From an uncultured Prevotella sp. (GTDB lineage: Bacteria; Bacteroidota; Bacteroidia; Bacteroidales; Bacteroidaceae): a stretch of 10,442 nt of DNA. Location: positions 1-10,442 of the forward strand of contig CAKQXI010000078.1 in NCBI GenBank assembly GCA_934281565.1. Reading direction: 5' to 3'. Shown piece after piece: positions 7,046-10,442 of this stretch; position 1 is the first letter of the stretch, and every line of letters starts with the position of its first letter. A model generated the notes under the pieces. The model saw only the letters and a list, made by a program, of their open reading frames with translations, did not search any database and was not told where the DNA came from. A program made the position numbers and the translations under genes.

Positions 7046-7197
7046 TTATCTCTTTAACCCAAAAGTGTATCCGAACAGGGTAAGAACAGCGTTACAACGG
7101 CAATAGATTATCCACCCAAGGGCAACAAATTTTCCACCAAAAAACAATTTTCATTATTTATAAGGGGACGATTATAAACACTTATTAACTTTAGTTA
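7046..7197. other. Intergenic stretch with no recognised feature
   Basis: AT-rich DNA between the palindrome and the iterated element. I see no ORF, promoter match or clear hairpin here, only two weak DnaA-box-like words (7108-7116, 7130-7138) that I do not credit. Confidence 0.5.
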
Positions 7198-7226
7198 GTC
7201 TCGCAGATTTCGCAAATTACGCAAAT
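7198..7226 (+). repeat. CGCAGATT/CGCAAATT iterated element, left copy of an inverted pair
   Basis: GTCTCGCAGATT (7198-7209) followed by TCGCAAATT and ACGCAAAT, i.e. a 9-nt unit repeated about three times. The reverse complement with one unit fewer lies at 7402-7421. It resembles REP-like intergenic repeats of Bacteroidales; this is a recollection, not a search result. Confidence 0.7.
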
Positions 7227-7274
7227 AACATCGATCACACAAAATTATTAATATATGTAAAATCGTACCAGCTA

Positions 7275-7343
7275 AACAAGAAGTATCACAAAAGCTGGAC
7301 AAGAAGCATTGCAAAAGCAGGACAAGAAGCATTAAATGAAGCA
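7275..7343. repeat. 23-nt tandem repeat, about 2.6 copies
   Basis: Units begin at 7275, 7298 and 7321. The first two agree at 18 of 23 positions; the third matches the second for its first 13 bases (GACAAGAAGCATT) and then diverges. The repeat lies between the regulator gene and the fimbrial operon, and no convincing ORF covers it. Confidence 0.75.
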
Positions 7344-7401
7344 TCGTATGAAGCCTATAAATCCTGTCACATTAAGCTATCGACTGAAACATACAATAAA
7401 A

Positions 7402-7421
7402 ATTTGCGTAATCTGCGAGAC
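7402..7421 (-). repeat. CGCAGATT/CGCAAAT iterated element, right copy of an inverted pair
   Basis: The plus strand reads ATTTGCGTAATCTGCGAGAC; its complement is GTCTCGCAGATT plus ACGCAAAT, matching 7198-7209 and 7219-7226. It lies 27 nt after the regulator stop codon, so it may act as a processing or termination hairpin with its partner, although the loop would be 175 nt. Confidence 0.7.
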
Positions 7422-7447
7422 TTTAAACATCCTATTTGCGAGGAGGA

Positions 7448-9067
7448 TTACTTCATCCCTATCCGCCTCACCCTATCCTCGAACTCTTTCTTGTCACACA
7501 ACGCACCACTCCTTACTTTGGCACGGTAATTATAGATCGTGTTCACCGAATAATGCAAGAACTCTGCTATCTTGCTGTTATCCTCTATTCCCAGTCGGAT
7601 GCAGGCGAAAATGCGAATGAAAATCGTGAGTCTGTTCTCATCCTCCAACACAATACGTTCCTCTGGCTTGAGCAGCTCATTAAACTCCGTCACGAAGTTA
7701 GGGAAAAGGCTTAGGAACGCCGAGTCGAAATCATGATAACACTCGCTGACAGGCTCTTTGTCCGTCAGCAACATCGTGGTCAATTTGGCAAGCTCACGGT
7801 TCTTCAACAACTGAAGAACTCGCTTGCGAAACGCCTCTATCCTATCCACATAGTTGGCAGAGAGCTTAAGGAAATAACCGATATAAACTTCCTTCACCCT
7901 ATCGCTCTCCTCCAGATGCTCATAGGTCTTTGTCAGTTGGTCGTTGGAGTTCTTCAATCCCTCACTCGACTTCCTTAATGCCTTATAGGTTACCGCCAAT
8001 CGCTTGCGCTGCCTATTGGTATATAACAACAATACCAAGATGACGAGAAGCAAAAAACAACAGACGATGTTCACCAGCCTCAACCGTTTGTCACTCTGCG
8101 TAATCTCGTTCTGATAGTTCTCCTTCATCGTAGAGAGCACAGACATAATCTGCCTGCTGCGGACGGCGGTGTTGAAGTTCTTCGCCGCATCCCAAGCAAA
8201 CTTGATATAGCTGCAAGTACGTTGGAACTGTCCACGCTCACCACTCAGCAAGTTGACCAACTCCCATATAGGACCTTGGTCCATGACCGCCAGACGGACA
8301 TCACACAACGCAGATTTCGCCAAGAAGTAACGAGCTGCCCTATCATCGTCCATCAGCTTCAATATGCTGGCACGATCATAAGCAACGATGGCATACTCAT
8401 GCGAATCCAGTTCCACGTTCTTCATCCTTATATCATTGATAGCCAAAGCCTTCTTGAAGTCCTTGACATCCCTTGCGTCCACCTCCATCATCTGCAAATA
8501 GCGGTCATCCTCATGCGAGAACTCTTGCGCAATCATCTTCTTTATCCTTTTCACCTTATCGGCATAATGACGCCGCCAAGAGGGTACATGGGCATAGCGA
8601 GCCAACTCACTGTAAAGGTGCAGGCTTGCCCATAGGTAATTTTGTCTGCCCTCCGCCTCCAGTGAGGCTGAGTCCATCTGACACAATATGTTGTAAGACT
8701 CCGCATAATCGCCAGTCATGGAACACTGGATAGCCAGCAAAGACTTGACATTCTCCTCTTTCGCCTTGTCGCCCAGTCGCTGCGCAATGTCCACACACTT
8801 ATTGAGATAAGCCACGGCAGAATCATTCTGGAAAGAGACATACTCTTGATACAACGAGAAGCAACATTCATACTTCGCCTGCAAGGTTCTGCAATTCCTC
8901 ATGCGATCCATGAGCAATGCCACGTATCCCTTGTGTTGTTCCACGAAAGCAGGCGATTGCTCTATCGCCTGGTCCAGACAAAGATATAGGGAGTCTACGT
9001 TCCATCTTGCCATTGCCATATCAGGCAACTGCACCAAGAACAGAAGAATACTTAACAATCTATTCAT
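7448..9067 (-). CDS. Membrane-spanning DUF6377-type transcriptional regulator with N-terminal helical repeats
   Basis: The protein has 539 residues. A signal-like N-terminus (about 1-20) is followed by about 300 residues of alpha-helical, TPR-like sequence (for example DYAESYNILCQMDSASLEAEG and DSHEYAIVAYDRASILKLMDDD), one membrane span (VNIVCCFLLLVILVLLLY, about 332-349) and a basic stop-transfer. Then come a coiled-coil (about 356-400) and a C-terminal domain with FLSLFPNFVTEFNELLKPEER. The helix-turn-helix region (about 479-521) contains LGIEDNSKIAEFLHYSVNTI and YNYRAKVR, a LuxR-like recognition pattern. I recognise this as the DUF6377 architecture. Expected topology is a periplasmic sensor part and a cytoplasmic DNA-binding part in one chain, a one-component membrane regulator. 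It lies directly upstream of the fimbrial operon on the same strand, so local control of that operon is likely but not shown. Confidence 0.85.
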   Translation of the reverse strand: MNRLLSILLFLVQLPDMAMARWNVDSLYLCLDQAIEQSPAFVEQHKGYVALLMDRMRNCRTLQAKYECCFSLYQEYVSFQNDSAVAYLNKCVDIAQRLGDKAKEENVKSLLAIQCSMTGDYAESYNILCQMDSASLEAEGRQNYLWASLHLYSELARYAHVPSWRRHYADKVKRIKKMIAQEFSHEDDRYLQMMEVDARDVKDFKKALAINDIRMKNVELDSHEYAIVAYDRASILKLMDDDRAARYFLAKSALCDVRLAVMDQGPIWELVNLLSGERGQFQRTCSYIKFAWDAAKNFNTAVRSRQIMSVLSTMKENYQNEITQSDKRLRLVNIVCCFLLLVILVLLLYTNRQRKRLAVTYKALRKSSEGLKNSNDQLTKTYEHLEESDRVKEVYIGYFLKLSANYVDRIEAFRKRVLQLLKNRELAKLTTMLLTDKEPVSECYHDFDSAFLSLFPNFVTEFNELLKPEERIVLEDENRLTIFIRIFACIRLGIEDNSKIAEFLHYSVNTIYNYRAKVRSGALCDKKEFEDRVRRIGMK

Positions 9068-9138
9068 CTTTTATCTACATTAAATTATTACTTAAAAACG
9101 GTTCTTCACTTTTAGTTTTCACAGATAGGAAGACATGG

Positions 9139-9169
9139 CAAAGTTACTAATTTATTTGTACTTTCCAAA
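9139..9169 (-). promoter_or_regulatory. Promoter of the DUF6377 regulator gene
   Basis: The minus strand reads TTTG (9169-9166), exactly 19 nt, then TAACTTTG (9146-9139), a full match to the Bacteroidetes TTTG/TAnnTTTG consensus. The predicted start is near 9132, giving a leader of about 65 nt before the ATG at 9067. There is no other comparable match in the gap on this strand. Confidence 0.75.
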
Positions 9170-9243
9170 AATAATCCATCAGAAGCCTCGTTTATTTATC
9201 TTTTTTATTAACCCTGCCTCCTTTCTATATACATAATCGATGA

Positions 9244-9376
9244 ACAATATACTTTCTTAGGGTCTGACACAGTGCTTTATGTCAGTGAAACACAGTGCTT
9301 TATTGTACCCTAAGGAAATACTTCATAAGACCCTAAGAAAGTACATCATTAGGCCTAAAGGAGGTACTTAATAACA
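9244..9376. repeat. Intergenic repeat array with 23-nt period and nested inverted repeats
   Basis: About six 23-nt steps. Perfect 15-bp inverted repeats TACTTTCTTAGGGTC (9250-9264) and GACCCTAAGAAAGTA (9329-9343) flank two direct copies of ACACAGTGCTTTAT (9267-9280, 9290-9303). Three related units start at 9308, 9331 and 9354 (17-18 of 23 identical to the first), and TTAGGCCTAA (9349-9358) is a palindrome. No ORF crosses it. Confidence 0.8.
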
Positions 9377-9451
9377 CCATCATGACATATATCATGAAAG
9401 TGGAAGAATACACTTCTTGAGATGCCAACCATTATAAAATGCTCCCAATCC

Positions 9452-9483
9452 TTTGTTGGAACCAAATATTTTTATTATTTTTG
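9452..9483 (+). promoter_or_regulatory. Promoter of the right-hand fimbrillin-like gene
   Basis: TTTG (9452-9455), 20 nt, then TATTTTTG (9476-9483), a full TAnnTTTG match. The predicted start is about 9490, immediately before a strong 5' hairpin, so the transcript would carry a leader of about 408 nt before the ATG at 9898. Confidence 0.7.
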
Positions 9484-9624
9484 CAGCGTCATATCATGGA
9501 TTGCAGGCAATGAGTTGCCCGCGTTAATCCGTGGTTTGGCTCTATTTATAAGATTTGGCGTTTACAAACGTTTACTTCTGACATACTGAAAATTCGGAAC
9601 TTTCATGTGCTAGCTCAGAGGAAA

Positions 9625-9684
9625 ATGGCAGTGACCGTCTACAATAGCGTGTATATATCACGGCACAAGTATGCCCTTTCGTAA
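9625..9684 (+). CDS. Possible 19-residue leader ORF 1
   Basis: ATG at 9625, preceded by AGAGG, encodes MAVTVYNSVYISRHKYALS and stops with TAA at 9682-9684. It ends right beside the purine-rich GGAGGGG that precedes leader ORF 2. It may be a genuine leader peptide or an incidental frame in a conserved RNA. Confidence 0.35.
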   Translation: MAVTVYNSVYISRHKYALS

Positions 9685-9697
9685 GGAGGGGTATACT

Positions 9698-9730
9698 ATG
9701 TGTTTATACATATATGCAATGTTGGCGTAG
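9698..9730 (+). CDS. Possible 10-residue leader ORF 2 with Shine-Dalgarno-like sequence in a hairpin
   Basis: ATG at 9698 encodes MCLYIYAMLA and ends in TAG (9728-9730). GGAGGGG (9685-9691) lies 6 nt upstream, unusual in Bacteroidetes, where such sites are scarce. It forms the 3' arm of the 9668-9697 hairpin. The stop codon lies inside the 5' arm of the long closing stem (9719-9731), so a ribosome here would block that stem. Confidence 0.4.
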   Translation: MCLYIYAMLA

Positions 9731-9897
9731 GTACGTCCTCTATCTTCTAATCCTTGGCTGCACGGGTTTCCGAATACCTCAGTATGCAAGGATAATAAAG
9801 AATAAGGACTCCTGCGCCAATATCTTTTGAATAGATTGAACCTGTATTAATAATCATCTGCTTTGGGAGTTCGGCGGAACATAAAAGCTATCAAGCA

Positions 9898-10442
9898 ATG
9901 ATATACATTAAAAGGAAAAGTACAAGTTTATTGTTGGCACTAACATCCTTATCATTGGTATCTTTACATTTGGTGTCATGTTCAGAAAGTGCGGGAATAT
10001 CTGGTGTCACTCTCTCCGACAAGAAGATTTCATTTACGGCAACAGAAGTAAATGGGTGGACACCAAATTCAAGTAGTAGTAATGATGGTGAAAGCAGTCG
10101 TGCAATGAGCACCGTTGGTTCTTATCGTCCATTAATCGTAAAGAGTGACTTAGGGAAACCGTTGTATCTTCATCCAGTGGAACAAGTGGGGACTTATTTT
10201 TATAATGATAAAGACGAGTTAGTTACTCACTCTGGCGTTCCTCTGTCAGAGATTAATAATCAGAATAGTATATCTACCAGAGGAACCAAAGTAACGGAGA
10301 TTGGTGATGAAATCCTTGTTAGTGCAGTATCCAAGAAAGACAATGTTGAAGCAGGGTACTTTTCCTTTGAAAAGGCAACAAAGAGTGGTAATATTTGGCA
10401 TATTTCCAGTGACAAGTATTGGACTACCGATGCTACCTTATC
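9898..10442 (+). CDS. Fimbrillin-like lipoprotein (Mfa-like family), N-terminal part, cut by window edge
   Basis: 181 codons are visible and the frame stays open to the last base. The start at 9898 gives MIYIKRKSTS, a long hydrophobic run and lipobox LVSC (Cys28), followed by SESAGISGVTLSDKKISFTA, the usual opening of Bacteroidales fimbrillin-like adhesins. A GESSRAMST segment (about 65-73) could be an arginine-type processing site. GKPLYLHPVEQ (about 88-98) and STRGTKVTE (about 127-135) match motifs I associate with larger fimbrillin family proteins. The reading direction is opposite to the fimbrial operon and regulator. The start of the gene is AT-rich (17 of 60 bases are G or C in 9901-9960), unlike the fimbrial operon genes nearer the left. 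It is preceded by a strong promoter and a leader of about 400 nt. Full length, C-terminal domains and partner genes lie outside the window. Confidence 0.75.
   Translation, partial: MIYIKRKSTSLLLALTSLSLVSLHLVSCSESAGISGVTLSDKKISFTATEVNGWTPNSSSSNDGESSRAMSTVGSYRPLIVKSDLGKPLYLHPVEQVGTYFYNDKDELVTHSGVPLSEINNQNSISTRGTKVTEIGDEILVSAVSKKDNVEAGYFSFEKATKSGNIWHISSDKYWTTDATL

Larger units (their letters stand above)
9490..9897 (+). ncRNA. Long structured 5' leader of the adhesin gene (candidate cis-regulatory RNA)
   Basis: Read by eye, the leader contains several helices. A 5' hairpin pairs 9495-9502 with 9526-9533 and has an inner GGCAA/TTGCC stem closed by a TGAG tetraloop (9506-9519). A hairpin at 9668-9697 carries AGTATGCCC against GGGTATACT with one G-U. 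A long closing stem pairs 9719-9731 with 9811-9823 (13 continuous pairs, two of them G-U) and continues as 9735-9739 with 9805-9809. Inside that stem, ATCCTTG (9750-9756) pairs with CAAGGAT (9787-9793). Two short leader ORFs overlap these helices. I see no classic poly-U terminator, so control by translation coupling, RNA stability or protein binding is as likely as attenuation. The exact 5' end is predicted, not measured. Confidence 0.6.

Noticed and set aside
7108..7138. DnaA boxes and a possible origin
   Set aside because: Only two weak words (TTATCCACC, TTTTCCACC) occur, with no cluster, AT-rich unwinding element or replication gene nearby.
7336..7620. Plus-strand open frame of 94 codons starting in the tandem-repeat region
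   Set aside because: Most of it is antisense to the 3' end of the regulator, and its product is basic and featureless. No family similarity is visible.
9244..9376. CRISPR array
   Set aside because: The units follow one another without unique spacers of constant length, are imperfect and include an inverted copy, and no cas gene is visible.
9891..10112. Minus-strand open frame of 73 codons
   Set aside because: It is antisense to the signal peptide region of the right-hand fimbrillin-like gene, which has a clear lipobox and an open frame to the window end.

Overview
The window looks like a chromosomal segment from a Bacteroidales bacterium (Prevotella/Segatella or Bacteroides-like). The evidence is a run of lipoproteins from families largely restricted to this order (DUF3575, DUF5119, Mfa-like fimbrillins, DUF5106), a DUF6377-type regulator, and promoters of the Bacteroidetes type (TTTG, 19-20 nt, TAnnTTTG) instead of E. 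coli-type -35/-10 boxes. Family names were assigned by reading the proteins; no database search was possible.

Layout. Positions 6758 down to 1 hold a six-gene minus-strand operon for a type V (FimA/Mfa1-like) surface fimbria. In transcription order it encodes a DUF3575 outer-membrane barrel-like protein, a DUF5119 lipoprotein (ATGA overlap), two Mfa-like fimbrillin lipoproteins separated by hairpin-rich gaps, a 764-residue DUF4906-like lipoprotein with a C-terminal domain of the FISUMP type (candidate tip or anchor), and, 9 nt further on, a DUF5106 lipoprotein cut by the window edge. Upstream, 9067-7448 (minus) encodes a 539-residue one-membrane-span regulator with a periplasmic helical-repeat part and a cytoplasmic helix-turn-helix, driven by a near-consensus promoter. 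At the right edge (9898-10442, plus, cut) a second, AT-rich fimbrillin-like lipoprotein gene begins. It reads away from the regulator.

The two long non-coding stretches are the most interesting parts. The 689 nt between regulator and operon (6759-7447) hold a pair of 20-bp perfect inverted repeats (6802-6821 and 7015-7034) bracketing 193 bp with a good promoter that currently points away from the fimbrial operon. This is the geometry of a phase-variable invertible promoter, captured in what would be the OFF orientation. The sites are themselves palindromic, so a pair of operators is the main alternative. The same stretch carries a 23-nt tandem repeat and a second inverted-repeat pair.

The 830 nt between regulator and right-hand adhesin (9068-9897) hold the regulator promoter, another 23-nt-period repeat array, a strong promoter for the adhesin and a roughly 400-nt leader. 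The leader contains a 5' hairpin, two short leader ORFs and an 18-bp closing stem around an inner hairpin. It is a candidate cis-regulatory RNA that could couple leader-peptide translation to adhesin expression.

Taken together, the window looks like a surface-adhesin switchboard: one fimbrial operon probably controlled by DNA inversion and/or the adjacent membrane-anchored regulator, and one adhesin controlled through a long structured leader.
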